Assembly: GCF_003236295.1 (NCBI RefSeq)
Contig: NZ_POTW01000045.1
Location: forward strand, 1-50,431
Direction of reading: 5' to 3'
Source: Jiangella anatolica
Lineage (GTDB): Bacteria > Actinomycetota > Actinomycetes > Jiangellales > Jiangellaceae
DNA length: 50,431 nt
The notes below the pieces were generated by a model, which worked only from the letters and a program-made list of their open reading frames with translations, was not told where the DNA came from and did not search any database. Positions 19,286-27,631 of the stretch are shown here, in pieces. How positions within the stretch are numbered: position 1 is the stretch's first letter; each line of letters opens with the position of its first letter. The position numbers and the translations under genes are program-made.

Positions 19286-20604
19286 GCCTTCGCCGCCTCG
19301 ATGCGGGCGTTGGTCAGCCGCGGCAGCGCGTACAGCACCATCAGCACGTGCGCGGCCGCGGCGACGAGGAACGGCAGCCGCAGCGCCCACTCGCGACTCA
19401 GCCAGACGTCGCCGGTGCTCACCAGCACGCCGCCGAGCAGCGTCCCCACCGAGATGGCGCCCCAGCCGAAGAACCGGTAGACGGAGTTGACCCGGCCGAG
19501 CAGATGGTCGGGGATGATGCTCTGCCGCATCGACACCGTGATGACGTTCCACAGCACGATGAAGAAGCCCTCGACGACGAGCACCGCGTAGACGACGTAC
19601 GGCGACGAGACCAGGCCGATCGCGCCGATGGTGGCGCCCAGCACGATCAGCGACACGAACAGCGACGTGCCGGGCCCGATGCGCGCGCTGACCCGGTGCG
19701 CGACCAGCGAGCCGAGCACCGCGCCGATCGCCGTCCCGGACAGCAGGATGCCGAACTCGGTCGCGTTGAGGTCCAGGATCTCCTGCGCCAGCAGCACGTA
19801 GATCGCCATGGCGGCGGCGTTCAGCCCGTTCGCGGCGCCGAGCAGGAAGGCCAGCGAGCGCAGCAGGTGGTGGTTCCACAGCCAGCGCACGCCCTCGCCG
19901 ATCTCGGTCCGCCAGTTGATCCGGCCGCTGGTGACCTTGCCCTTGGGTGCGAACTGCCCGGCCAGCATGAACACCAGCGCGGCCGCGATGGCGAACGTGC
20001 CTGCGTTGACGAAGAACGGCAGCGCGAATGCCAGCCCCAGCAGCAGTCCGGCCAGCGGAGGCCCGACGAAGTTGTTGACGACGACCTCGGCGCCCCACAT
20101 GCGCCCGTTCGCCTTCTCCAGCCGCTCCTTCGCGACGATGGACGGCAGCAGCGTCTGGGCGGTGTTGTCGCGCAGCACCTCGGCCATGCCCAGGAGGAAC
20201 GCCATCAGGTACAGCAGAGCCAGCAGGACGGCGCCGTTCTCGGGCACGTCGGCGGTGCCGCCGGCGATCTGGTCCGGCGTCGGCAGGTCGGACTGCCAGG
20301 CCAGCACGGCGAACGCGAACGCGCCCATGACGGCGAACCGGGCCACGTCCATCGACGCGACCAGCTTGCGGCGGTCGAGGCGGTCGGAGATGACGCCGGC
20401 CGGCAGCGAGAACAGCAGCCACGGCAGCCGCGTGGCCAACGTGACCAGGGCGATCTGCATCGGGTCGCGGGTGATGGCGGTGGCCAGCCAGGGGATCGCG
20501 ACCGCCGACAGCCCGTCGCCGAAGTTCGAGACGACCGACGCGCTCCACAGCTTCCAGTAGTTGCGGCCCAGCCCGGCCTTCGCGGGCGCCGCCGTCGTCG
20601 TCAC
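19249..20604 (-). CDS. MFS transporter, multidrug-efflux-like
   Basis: 451-residue integral membrane protein with about 12 hydrophobic segments. It begins after a short cytoplasmic tail with [27 protein letters not shown] and carries the MFS loop-2 type motif [12 protein letters not shown]. The style is that of the MFS_3 / macrolide-efflux (MefA-like) group. GTG 20604 overlaps the stop of the upstream ArsR-type regulator (GTGA), so the two form one operon. The stop lies inside purL on the opposite strand. Probable exporter under local repressor control; substrate unknown. Confidence 0.87.
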   Translation of the reverse strand: MTTTAAPAKAGLGRNYWKLWSASVVSNFGDGLSAVAIPWLATAITRDPMQIALVTLATRLPWLLFSLPAGVISDRLDRRKLVASMDVARFAVMGAFAFAVLAWQSDLPTPDQIAGGTADVPENGAVLLALLYLMAFLLGMAEVLRDNTAQTLLPSIVAKERLEKANGRMWGAEVVVNNFVGPPLAGLLLGLAFALPFFVNAGTFAIAAALVFMLAGQFAPKGKVTSGRINWRTEIGEGVRWLWNHHLLRSLAFLLGAANGLNAAAMAIYVLLAQEILDLNATEFGILLSGTAIGAVLGSLVAHRVSARIGPGTSLFVSLIVLGATIGAIGLVSSPYVVYAVLVVEGFFIVLWNVITVSMRQSIIPDHLLGRVNSVYRFFGWGAISVGTLLGGVLVSTGDVWLSREWALRLPFLVAAAAHVLMVLYALPRLTNARIEAAKAQASNADGSVEP

Positions 20605-21194
20605 GATGCACCGTCCTTCGGCTCCGGCAGGTGCCCGCGCTGGGTCGGGAAGACGCCGACCAGGAGCCCGTAGGTCACCTCGCCGCCGCGCGGCTGCCGG
20701 ACGAACTCGTCCAGCAGCTCGATCAGCCGCTGCCGCCACTCCGCCGCCCGCTCGGCCGGGATGCGGGCGTAGCGCGCGTTGGTGATCATGGGCAGGTCGA
20801 GCAACTCGGCCGGGAGCTGCTGGATCTCGGTGACGGTCTCCGTGAGCACCCCCTTGGGCTCCAGCCCGATGCCGTCGAACGAGGCGCGGTCCCAGTCGTG
20901 GTACAGGAACACGCGGGCGGTGCGGCCGTAGTACCGGGCCTCGATCGCGCGCACCTGCTTGGTCCGCACGACGTGTACCAGGCCCGCGTACTCCAGCACC
21001 TTGAGGTGGTGGCCGACGGTGCCCTTCGGCTTGTCCAGCGCGACCGCCAGCTCCGTCGTCGTGGCGGCCCGCTCCAGCAGCAGGTGGACGATCCTCATCC
21101 GGGTCGCGTCGAACAACGCCCGGTACTGCGCCGGATCGGTGAGCTCGAGCTCGTCGGGGAGCTCGTAGTCGGGAACGGCGGACTGGTCTGCCAT
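20601..21194 (-). CDS. ArsR-type winged-helix transcriptional regulator
   Basis: 197 residues. The N-terminal third is a helix-turn-helix of ArsR/HTH_20 type: ATRMRIVHLLLERAATTTELAVALDKPKGTVGHHLKVLEYAGLVHVV. The C-terminal part (EARYYGRTARVF... and ITNARYARIPAERAAEWRQRLIELLDEF) resembles regulators that sit next to MFS pumps. ATG 21194 is preferred over TTG 21230 because an inverted-repeat operator occupies the intervening bases. There is only a weak GGGA before the ATG. It probably represses itself and the co-transcribed MFS gene and is released by the pump's substrate. Confidence 0.82.
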   Translation of the reverse strand: MADQSAVPDYELPDELELTDPAQYRALFDATRMRIVHLLLERAATTTELAVALDKPKGTVGHHLKVLEYAGLVHVVRTKQVRAIEARYYGRTARVFLYHDWDRASFDGIGLEPKGVLTETVTEIQQLPAELLDLPMITNARYARIPAERAAEWRQRLIELLDEFVRQPRGGEVTYGLLVGVFPTQRGHLPEPKDGAS

Positions 21195-21200
21195 TCCCGT

Positions 21201-21222
21201 ATGGTCGGCCGATCCCGACCAT
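21201..21222 (-). promoter_or_regulatory. Inverted-repeat operator at the ArsR/MFS operon
   Basis: ATGGTCGG (21201-21208) and CCGACCAT (21215-21222), a perfect 8-bp inverted repeat with 6-nt spacer, lies 7-28 bases upstream of the regulator's ATG. Position fits autorepression. Confidence 0.55.
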
Positions 21223-21312
21223 TCTGTCAAGCCGCATGCTGACTGCTCGACGCACTACGACTGAGTGGCGTCGCGTGACCCACGTGTCTAGTGTGGTCGC
21301 TGAGGTGATGGC

Positions 21313-21498
21313 ATGACGCCGGGACGCACCTGGAGCGTCGCCGAGGCGAAGACGCGGCTCAGCGACCTGCTGGCTGCCGTCGAGCGAGACGGCCCGCAGA
21401 CGATCAGCCGCCGCGGCCGTGCGGTCGCCGTCGTCGTCTCCGTTGACGAGTGGGAGCGGCACGAGTCGGGCGAAGACTTCGCGGACAGGTCGGAGTAG
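21313..21498 (+). CDS. Phd/YefM-type antitoxin-like protein
   Basis: 61 residues with the Phd/YefM pattern: WSVAEAKTRLSDLLAAVERDGPQTISRRGRAVAVVVSVDEWERH. In such proteins the N-terminal half dimerises and binds DNA and the C-terminal tail neutralises a toxin; here the tail (ESGEDFADRSE) is very short. ATG 21313 follows GAGGTGA (21302-21308). No RelE, Doc or PIN toxin is adjacent: the next gene, 9 nt downstream on the same strand, is an AAA ATPase. It is either an orphan antitoxin or part of an unusual pair. Confidence 0.8.
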   Translation: MTPGRTWSVAEAKTRLSDLLAAVERDGPQTISRRGRAVAVVVSVDEWERHESGEDFADRSE

Positions 21499-21507
21499 GG
21501 CCGGACC

Positions 21508-22668
21508 GTGCTGCGGACGATCGCCATCGCGAACTACCGGTCGCTGCGCGACATCGTCCTGCCGCTGACCGGCCTCGACGTCGTCATCGGGGCCAACGGC
21601 ACCGGGAAGTCGAGCTTGTACCGGGCGCTGCGGCTGCTGGCCGACTGCGCCAGGGGTGACGTCATCGCGTCGCTGGCCAGGGAGGGCGGCATGCCGTCGG
21701 TGACCTGGGCCGGCCCGCAGAAGATCAGCCGGGAGATGCGGTCAGGGGAGCGGCCGGTCCAGGGCACCCGCCGGACCGGGCCGGTCGACGTCCGGATGGG
21801 GTTCGCCGGCGACGACTTCGGCTACCTGATCGACCTGGGGCTGCCGCAACCCGGTGGCGGACCGACGTACTTCGGACTGGACCCGGAGATCAAGCGCGAG
21901 GCGATCTGGAGCGGGCCGGTGCTGCGTCCGGGCGCCTGGCTGGCCGACCGCCGCAACGAGATGGTGCGGGTGCGGGCCGGCGGCGAGTGGGAGCACCTGG
22001 CCCAGGGCCTGCGCACGTTCGAGAGCATGCTCAGCGAGGTCGCCGACCCGGTCCGGGCGCCGGAGCTGCTGACCGTCCGCGAGCAGGTGCGCAGCTGGCG
22101 CTTCTACGACCACTTCCGCACCGACGCCGACGCGCCGGCGCGGCAGACCCGGGTCGGCACCCGCACGCCGGTGCTGGCCGACGACGGCGCCGACCTGGCC
22201 GCCGCGCTGCAGACGATCCGCGAGGTCGGCGCGGTCGAGGCGCTGGACGCCGCCGTGGACCGCGCGTTCCCCGGCTCGCGGCTGGAGATCGTCCAGCTCG
22301 GCGACCGCCTGGACCTCGCGTTCCGCCAGCACGGCCTGCTCCGCCCGCTGGCCGGCGCGGAGCTGTCCGACGGCACCCTGCGCTTCCTGCTCTGGGCCGC
22401 CGCCCTGCTGGCGCCGCGCCCGCCTGCGCTGATGGTGCTGGACGAGCCCGAGGCGAGCCTGCACCCGCAGCTGCTGCCGGCGCTGGCCGAGCTGATCGCC
22501 GAGGCGCGCGAGCACACCCAGGTCATCGTCATCACCCACTCGACGCCGCTGGTCGAGCACCTGGGCGCCGCCGCGACGCGGGTCGAGCTGGTCAAGGACA
22601 CCGGCGAGACGTTCATCGACGGGCAGGGCCGGTTCGACCGGCCGGCCTGGAACTGGGGATCGCGCTGA
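21508..22668 (+). CDS. AAA family ATPase (AAA_21/COG4637-like)
   Basis: 386 residues. N-terminal RecF/OLD-like ATPase start IANYRSLRDIVLPLTGLDVVIGANGTGKSSL with Walker A at residues 28-35, ABC-like signature region (AELSDGTLRFLLWAAALL) and Walker B LMVLDEPEASLHPQ (D312, E313), then the switch histidine in VIVITHSTPLV. No TOPRIM or nuclease domain is fused. Such ATPases are found alone and also in defence systems with a separate effector. It starts 9 nt after the Phd-like gene with a GTG and no clear Shine-Dalgarno, so it is probably co-translated with it. Function unknown. Confidence 0.82.
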   Translation: MLRTIAIANYRSLRDIVLPLTGLDVVIGANGTGKSSLYRALRLLADCARGDVIASLAREGGMPSVTWAGPQKISREMRSGERPVQGTRRTGPVDVRMGFAGDDFGYLIDLGLPQPGGGPTYFGLDPEIKREAIWSGPVLRPGAWLADRRNEMVRVRAGGEWEHLAQGLRTFESMLSEVADPVRAPELLTVREQVRSWRFYDHFRTDADAPARQTRVGTRTPVLADDGADLAAALQTIREVGAVEALDAAVDRAFPGSRLEIVQLGDRLDLAFRQHGLLRPLAGAELSDGTLRFLLWAAALLAPRPPALMVLDEPEASLHPQLLPALAELIAEAREHTQVIVITHSTPLVEHLGAAATRVELVKDTGETFIDGQGRFDRPAWNWGSR

Positions 22669-22672
22669 CCGG

Positions 22673-22684
22673 TAGCCTGCCGGG
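22673..22684 (+). promoter_or_regulatory. Candidate -10 box for leaderless MDMPI-family mRNA
   Basis: TAGCCT at 22673-22678 is followed by 6 nt and GTG 22685; no Shine-Dalgarno is present. Confidence 0.35.
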
Positions 22685-23476
22685 GTGGCGAAGCGGATGG
22701 AACCGGCGGCGGTGTGGGCGGCGTACCGGAACGGCCACGACGCGGTGCGCGGCTGGCTGGCCGACCTGGCGCCGGAGCACTGGACCGGGCCGAGCGTGCT
22801 GCCCGGCTGGACCGTCGCCGACCTGGCGGCGCACATCGCGTTGGTGGCCGACTCGGTGACGGCGACGGCGGCGGCCCCGCGCGGGGTCGCCGCGCACTCG
22901 CTGGGCGAGTACCTGACGACGTACGCCCCGGTGGCCGGCGAGCTGTCCGAGCGGACGCTGGCCATCGCCCGCGCCGCCGAGTACGACAAGGACGGCATCC
23001 TCGCCGCGATCGACGAGCGGTTCGCGGCCGCGACGCACACCGTCGAGGAGCGCGGCATGGACGACGCCGTCCTGACGACCCGGCGGATCCCGGTCCGGCA
23101 GGCCGACTACCTGCTCACCCGCGTCATCGAGATCGCCATCCACGCCGACGACCTGGCCCGCTCGGTCCCGACCGTGCCGGCGCCCGCCGTACCCCGTGAC
23201 ACCATCCGGCTGGCCGTCCGCACCCTGCTCGACGTGCTGGCCGAGCGGGCACCGGGCCGCAGCGTCGAGGTGCGGGTCGCGCCGTATGCCGCCGTCCAGT
23301 GCATCGAGGGGCCGCGGCACACCCGCGGCACGCCGCCGAACACCGTCGACCTCACCCCGCCGCTGTGGCTGCGGCTGGCCGGTGGCCGGACCACCTGGGC
23401 CGACGAGGTCGCCGCCGGCGCCGTCCTGGCCAGCGGCCAGCGCGCCGACCTGTCCGCCTACCTGCCGCTGCTCTAG
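22685..23476 (+). CDS. Maleylpyruvate isomerase (mycothiol-dependent) family protein
   Basis: 263-residue DinB-fold protein. The N-terminal MDMPI domain shows LAPEHWTGPSVLPGWTVADLAAHIALVADSV with the metal-binding His in the AAHIA position, and HADDLARSV supplies a later His-Asp pair. The C-terminal part (VDLTPPLWLRLAGGRTTWADEVAAGAVLASGQRADLSAYLPLL) is an SCP2-like module usual in this family. It suggests a mycothiol-using actinobacterium. Its reaction cannot be assigned. The stop shares the palindrome CTAG (23473-23476) with the stop of the convergent anti-sigma gene. Confidence 0.8.
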   Translation: MAKRMEPAAVWAAYRNGHDAVRGWLADLAPEHWTGPSVLPGWTVADLAAHIALVADSVTATAAAPRGVAAHSLGEYLTTYAPVAGELSERTLAIARAAEYDKDGILAAIDERFAAATHTVEERGMDDAVLTTRRIPVRQADYLLTRVIEIAIHADDLARSVPTVPAPAVPRDTIRLAVRTLLDVLAERAPGRSVEVRVAPYAAVQCIEGPRHTRGTPPNTVDLTPPLWLRLAGGRTTWADEVAAGAVLASGQRADLSAYLPLL

Positions 23477-24261
23477 GACGCCCAGCCCGCGGCGAGGTGG
23501 GCCGTGTAGGTGACGCCGCCGGGACCGACGAGGTCGATCCGCTCGATGTCGTGGATGCGCGTGTCGACGCGGCCGCCGGACTCGCCCCCGGACGGGCCGA
23601 CCTCGTTCTCGGCCAGCTGCTCGGTCGATCCGTCCTCGGTCGTGACGGTCACCTCGTAGGTCCCCGGCTCCGCGGTGGCGCCGAGGACGGTGAACACCCA
23701 CGCCGGGTCGCCCTGGTAGAGGAACACGTGCCCGACCTGCTCGCCGGCGTCGTCGACGATCGGAGCCGCGTCGAAGTAGCGGCCGTTCGCGATCTCGAGC
23801 GTCTCGCGGTAGCCGGCCGCGAGGTCGCGGTCGTCGGACGTCGCCTGCCAGACCACGCCGGCGCCGATCACGCCGGCGATCCCGGCGATCACCGCGGCGA
23901 CGGCGTAGGGCAGCACACGGCGCCAGCGCCGCGGCCGCAGCGGGGTGACGACGGCGTCCGGCTCGTCCTCGGCGGGCGGGCCGGCCGGCGGGCCGGCCGA
24001 CGGGTCGGCCGGCGGCCGCTCGTCGGCCAGTGCCGCGATCCGGGCGAGGACGGCGCCCTCGAACCCGGCCGGCGGGTCGTGCTCCGGCGCGACCAGCAGC
24101 ACCTCGTCGGCGATCCGGGTCAGCTCCTCCAGCTCGCGGCGGCAGTCAGGGCACTCGGCCAGGTGCGCGAGCACGCGCGCGCGGTCCGGGCCGCTGGCGG
24201 CGCCGGTGGCCACCTCGGCCAGGGCGTCGGCGATATCGCCGCACCTCGTCGGATCAACCAT
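23473..24261 (-). CDS. Anti-sigma factor with zinc-finger (ZAS) domain
   Basis: 262 residues. The cytoplasmic N-terminus carries the ZAS zinc motif H33-x3-C37-x2-C40 (HLAECPDC) plus C7; a Pro/Gly/Ala-rich linker follows; one transmembrane helix (VLPYAVAAVIAGIAGVIGAGVVW, about residues 117-139) leads to an extracytoplasmic beta-rich domain ending with HDIERIDLVGPGGVTYTAHLAAGWAS. It overlaps the upstream sigma factor gene by 8 bp, the normal sign of a sigma/anti-sigma pair. It likely holds the sigma factor at the membrane until a signal acts on the outer domain. Confidence 0.87.
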   Translation of the reverse strand: MVDPTRCGDIADALAEVATGAASGPDRARVLAHLAECPDCRRELEELTRIADEVLLVAPEHDPPAGFEGAVLARIAALADERPPADPSAGPPAGPPAEDEPDAVVTPLRPRRWRRVLPYAVAAVIAGIAGVIGAGVVWQATSDDRDLAAGYRETLEIANGRYFDAAPIVDDAGEQVGHVFLYQGDPAWVFTVLGATAEPGTYEVTVTTEDGSTEQLAENEVGPSGGESGGRVDTRIHDIERIDLVGPGGVTYTAHLAAGWAS

Positions 24262-24790
24262 GACTCACCTCGAGCATCGCACGCAGCCGGGACAGTCCGG
24301 TCCGGATGCGCGTCTTGGCCGTACCGAGGGGGATCTGCTGCTGCTCACTGATCTCCCGTGCGGTGTAGCCGAAATGTACTGACAGCAGGACGGCCATCGC
24401 CTGCTCGCGGGGCAGTGCCCGTAGTGCGGTGGTGATGCGTTCGCTGTCGGCGACCCGGTCGGTGTCGTTCGTGGTGGAGATCAGCATCTCCGCGACGACG
24501 GCCGGCTCGACGGCGAGCTCCCGGCGCACCCGCAGCACGTCGATGGCGACGTTGCGGGTGATGGTCAGCAGCCACGTCGACGCCTGCGCCCGGCGGGCGT
24601 CGTAGTTGCCGGCGTGCCGCCATGCCCGGACGAACGCCTCCTGTGCCACCTCCTCCGCGATTGCGGGCACCCCGACGACCGACAACGCCAAGCCGTAGAC
24701 GCGCCCCTGATGACGCCGGACGAACGCGGCCATCGCGTCCGCGTCACCGGCGGCCATACCGGCGAGCAGGGCCTCGTCCGACACCCTCAC
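24254..24790 (-). CDS. ECF-family RNA polymerase sigma factor
   Basis: 178 residues: region 2 (MAAFVRRHQGRVYGLALSVVGVPAIAEEVAQEAFVRAWRHAGNYD...STWLLTITRNVAIDVLR) and region 4 (ALRALPREQAMAVLLSVHFGYTAREISEQQQIPLGTAKTRIRTGLSRLRAML) are complete. Resembles the SigK/SigL-type group that pairs with ZAS anti-sigma proteins. Start GTG 24790 is used; GTG 24784 is an alternative. A candidate autoregulated promoter lies just upstream. Targets are not known. Confidence 0.92.
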   Translation of the reverse strand: MRVSDEALLAGMAAGDADAMAAFVRRHQGRVYGLALSVVGVPAIAEEVAQEAFVRAWRHAGNYDARRAQASTWLLTITRNVAIDVLRVRRELAVEPAVVAEMLISTTNDTDRVADSERITTALRALPREQAMAVLLSVHFGYTAREISEQQQIPLGTAKTRIRTGLSRLRAMLEVSHG

Positions 24791-24797
24791 ATCCTCA

Positions 24798-24826
24798 TAT
24801 ACGCGTCGCGGCGGCGAATCGATTGG
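24798..24826 (-). promoter_or_regulatory. Candidate ECF promoter upstream of the sigma gene
   Basis: On the minus strand CCAATC (24826-24821), 17 nt, CGTATA (24803-24798), ending 7 nt before GTG 24790. The form fits ECF autoregulation but the consensus for this sigma is unknown. Confidence 0.3.
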
Positions 24827-24841
24827 ACCCGGACCGTGGCG

Positions 24842-25111
24842 TCAGTCACGCTCGTCCCCGGCGACGGCCTCGGTGTCGACGACGATCGGGCGCAGCCAGG
24901 CCCACAGCACGAACACTACGGCGACGGCCAGCAGGCCGGCGCCGGTCCACAGGTTGACGTTCACGCCGTCGGACTTCTCCAGGTCGGCGTCGCTGGTGCC
25001 GAACAGCCCCACGCCGAGCAGGATCGGCCCGAAGACGCCGAACAACGCGGCGATGACGACGCGGATGTCGAAGGCGCCGGCCCGGCGGGTCCGGGGTCCA
25101 CTCACGCTCAT
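24842..25111 (-). CDS. Small two-helix membrane protein downstream of the symporter
   Basis: 89 residues with two predicted membrane helices (IRVVIAALFGVFGPILLGVGLFG and GAGLLAVAVVFVLWAWL) joined by an acidic loop. ATG 25111 has GGAGG a few bases upstream and lies 13 nt after the stop of the sodium:solute symporter, so the two are co-transcribed. Small membrane partners next to SSS transporters are known (for example YhjB/DUF485-like proteins), but this one is not recognisably of that family. Probably an accessory or stabilising subunit. Confidence 0.7.
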   Translation of the reverse strand: MSVSGPRTRRAGAFDIRVVIAALFGVFGPILLGVGLFGTSDADLEKSDGVNVNLWTGAGLLAVAVVFVLWAWLRPIVVDTEAVAGDERD

Positions 25112-25124
25112 CAGCAGCCTCCGC

Positions 25125-26810
25125 TCAGAAGAAGACGATGTTCAGGACGATGATGAGGACGAGGGCGATGCCGGCCATCAGCCCCGGCCGCTGGTACCAG
25201 GCCTCGTTGCGGTCGCGCGGATCCTGCAGGTCCTCCTTCGGCGTCAGCCCGTACACCAGCCCGGTCAGCTGCGCCGCGGGCTTGGGTGCGGTGCGCAGGC
25301 TCACGACGACGCTGACGGCGATGTCGACGACGAACGCGGCGCCGGCGGCGAGGAACGCCGAGCCCTGACCCGGCAGGTCGATGACCCCGGTCTCGGAGAG
25401 CACGAACACCGTCACGGCCGACAGCGTTCCCGCCACCAGCCCGGTCCAACCGGCCGCGGCCGTCATCCGCTTCCAGAACATGCCGAGGATGAACGTGGCG
25501 AACAGCGGCGCGTTGAAGAACGAGAACAGCTGCTGCAGGTAGTCCATCAGGTTCGAGTAGCCGGCCGCGATGAACGCGGTGCCGATGGCCGCCCCCGTCG
25601 CGACGACCGTGATGGTGCGCCCGACCCGCAGGTAGTAGCCGTCCTCGCGGTCCTTCACGACGTAGCGCTGCCAGATGTCGTAGCTGAAGACGGTGTTGAA
25701 GGAGCTGATGTTCGCCGCCATGCCGGCCATGAACGACGCCAGCAGGCCGGCGATCGCGAGGCCGAGCATGCCGTTGGGCAGCAGGTCGCGCATCAGCAGC
25801 AGGATCGCGTCGTTGTAGTCGACTCCTTCGCCGGTGGACGGGTCCTGCTTGTACTGGGCCAGCTCCGGCACGATGACCGCGGCGATCATGCCGGGGATCA
25901 CCACGATGAACGGGATGAACATCTTCGGGAAGGCGCCGATGATCGGCGTGCGCCGGGCCGCGGACATGCTCTTCGACGCCATCGCCCGCTGCACCTCGAC
26001 GAAGTTCGTCGTCCAGTAGCCGAACGACAGCACGAACCCCAGCCCGAACACGATGCCGATCACCGAGAGGATGCTGGAGTCGAACCCGGCCAGCTCGTTG
26101 CCCGGCCACGCGCTCAGCTGCTCCGTCGATCCCGTCGCGTCACGGATGCCGTCGGTCAGCCCGTCCCAGCCGCCGACCCGGTTCAGGGCGACCAGTGTCA
26201 GCGGGAACAGCGCGGCGACGATGACGAAGAACTGCAGTACCTCGTTGTAGATCGCCGCGGACAGCCCGCCCAGCGTGATGTAGCTCAGCACGATGACCGC
26301 GGCGGCGACGATGGCGACCGGCCGCGGCCAGCCCAGCAGCGCGTCGACCAAGGTGGCGAGCAGGAACAGGTTGACGCCGGCGATCAGCACCTGCGCCAGC
26401 GCGAAGCTGATCGCGTTGACGAGGTGCGCGGTCGGGCCGAACCGGCGCAGCATGAACTCCGGCACGCTGCGCACCTTGGACCCGTAGTAGAACGGCATCA
26501 TCACGACGCCGAGGAACAGCATCGCCGGCACCGCGCCGATCCAGAAGTAGTGCATTGTCGGCATGCCGTACTGGGCGCCGTTCGCCGACATGCCGACGAT
26601 CTCGATCGCGCCGAGGTTCGCCGAGATGAACGCCAGCCCCGTCACCCACGCCGGCAGCGACCGGCCGGACAGGAAGAAGTCGAGGCTGTCGGACACCGCG
26701 TAGCGTGCCATCAGCCCGATGCCCAGCACGAACACGAAATAGACGGCGATGAGCGTGTAGTCCCAGAAGCCGGCGTCGAGCCGCAGACTCGCATCGGCGA
26801 GCAAGGTCAT
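25125..26810 (-). CDS. Sodium:solute symporter (SSS/SLC5 family)
   Basis: 561 residues with about 14 hydrophobic segments. Begins FWDYTLIAVYFVFVLGIGLMARYAVSDSLDFFLSGRSLPAWVTGLAFISANLGAIEIVGMSANGAQYGM, the typical first two helices with the sodium-site region, and contains VLSYITLGGLSAAIYNEVLQF. Similarity in style is to SGLT-like sugar/inositol transporters rather than proline or pantothenate carriers. ATG 26810 has GGAGG upstream. A promoter with an inverted repeat over its -35 suggests control. It is a candidate sugar importer for this region, but lies 10 kb from the rhamnose operon. Confidence 0.88.
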   Translation of the reverse strand: MTLLADASLRLDAGFWDYTLIAVYFVFVLGIGLMARYAVSDSLDFFLSGRSLPAWVTGLAFISANLGAIEIVGMSANGAQYGMPTMHYFWIGAVPAMLFLGVVMMPFYYGSKVRSVPEFMLRRFGPTAHLVNAISFALAQVLIAGVNLFLLATLVDALLGWPRPVAIVAAAVIVLSYITLGGLSAAIYNEVLQFFVIVAALFPLTLVALNRVGGWDGLTDGIRDATGSTEQLSAWPGNELAGFDSSILSVIGIVFGLGFVLSFGYWTTNFVEVQRAMASKSMSAARRTPIIGAFPKMFIPFIVVIPGMIAAVIVPELAQYKQDPSTGEGVDYNDAILLLMRDLLPNGMLGLAIAGLLASFMAGMAANISSFNTVFSYDIWQRYVVKDREDGYYLRVGRTITVVATGAAIGTAFIAAGYSNLMDYLQQLFSFFNAPLFATFILGMFWKRMTAAAGWTGLVAGTLSAVTVFVLSETGVIDLPGQGSAFLAAGAAFVVDIAVSVVVSLRTAPKPAAQLTGLVYGLTPKEDLQDPRDRNEAWYQRPGLMAGIALVLIIVLNIVFF

Positions 26811-26840
26811 CGCTACCTCCCGTGGCCGGAGCCATCGGTG

Positions 26841-26875
26841 ACCTTACCCGCGAGCACGAGTCACATTCAGTGTGA
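26841..26875 (-). promoter_or_regulatory. Promoter with overlapping inverted-repeat operator upstream of the symporter
   Basis: On the minus strand TGAATG (26869-26864), 17 nt, TAAGGT (26846-26841). The -35 is covered by TCACA-TTCAG-TGTGA (26861-26875), a perfect 5-bp inverted repeat. The half-site order is the reverse of a CRP site, so another regulator is more likely. Confidence 0.45.
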
Positions 26876-26903
26876 TGTCATGCGGCGTTCCGGACGCGGC
26901 CAG

Positions 26904-27524
26904 CTACCGCTTCCACTTCGGCGGCCGGGTGAACTGATGACCGCTCGCGGGATCGGCGACCACGTCGGGAAGCTGCGCCGCCCTGATTTTGGCCATGTTG
27001 ATCTGGAACGAGCTGGGCATGAGCCGTTTCAGCTCGGTGGAGTAGCGGCGCGGCGGGAACGCGGCGGCGAAGAAATTCGTCGCGGCCAGGCCGCGCGCGA
27101 CGTTGATGCCCGGCACGAGGTCGCTGTCCGCGCTGACGATGAGGGCAGAGGTAATCAGCCCGCGTGCGGTGTCGGCGACAAGTGTCGCTGCGATGTTGAC
27201 GTCGGTCTCCTTCTCCTCGTACTTGATCCGCTTCGCGCCACAGCCCTTGCAGGTGATCGTCTTGCGCTGGTGGCGCCCCTGGATGATCGAGATCACTCTG
27301 GGGTTCTGCGCCAGGAGTGCGGACTGGTACTCGCTTTGGCGGGACGCTGCGGCAGGCTCGTCGAGGACCGGGGCGGTGAAGTACTTGACCGCCTCCAGGT
27401 GACTTCGCGGCCGCAACGAGCGCGCCAGCGCCACGAGGTCGAGCCACAGCAGCCGGCAGCCTGCGGCGTCGTGCAGGCCGTGGTACATGTTGAATCCGTC
27501 GACGTAGACGATCAGCCTGTCCAT
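26904..27524 (-). CDS. NYN domain (PIN-like nuclease fold) protein
   Basis: 206 residues from ATG 27524 (a longer frame starts at 27602 but the domain begins at MDRLIVYVDGFNMYHGL). Acidic residues expected of a NYN/LabA-like metal site are visible: YVDGFN near the N-terminus, EKETDVNIA in the middle and VSADSDLVPG later. A CxxC pair (CKGCG) just before EKETD is shared by many relatives. The C-terminus (AKIRAAQLPDVVA) is also typical. Predicted cytoplasmic RNase; target unknown. It is divergent from an XRE regulator, with a candidate small RNA between them. Confidence 0.82.
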   Translation of the reverse strand: MDRLIVYVDGFNMYHGLHDAAGCRLLWLDLVALARSLRPRSHLEAVKYFTAPVLDEPAAASRQSEYQSALLAQNPRVISIIQGRHQRKTITCKGCGAKRIKYEEKETDVNIAATLVADTARGLITSALIVSADSDLVPGINVARGLAATNFFAAAFPPRRYSTELKRLMPSSFQINMAKIRAAQLPDVVADPASGHQFTRPPKWKR

Positions 27525-27595
27525 GACGTGGTTCTCCGCCCTGATCTGCCGCGATCGAGGCGGCTGGCTGGTTGATCGATCGGTGGGTCGTGGGT

Positions 27596-27625
27596 TGGAC
27601 ATCCGACGCCTGGTCGTTCTAAACT
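27596..27625 (+). promoter_or_regulatory. Promoter of the candidate small RNA
   Basis: TGGACA (27596-27601), 18 nt, TAAACT (27620-27625): five of six and four of six matches to the housekeeping consensus. Transcription would begin near 27632, with an intrinsic terminator about 55 nt further on. Confidence 0.55.
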
Positions 27626-27631
27626 CGACTC

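Noticed and set aside
18328-20673. 781-residue open frame on the plus strand
   Set aside because: It crosses the out-of-frame end of purL and runs antisense to the MFS gene; both real genes have clear motifs.
26861-26875. CRP/cAMP-receptor site upstream of the symporter
   Set aside because: The half-sites are in the opposite order (TCACA...TGTGA) and the spacing is 5; kept only as an unidentified inverted repeat.
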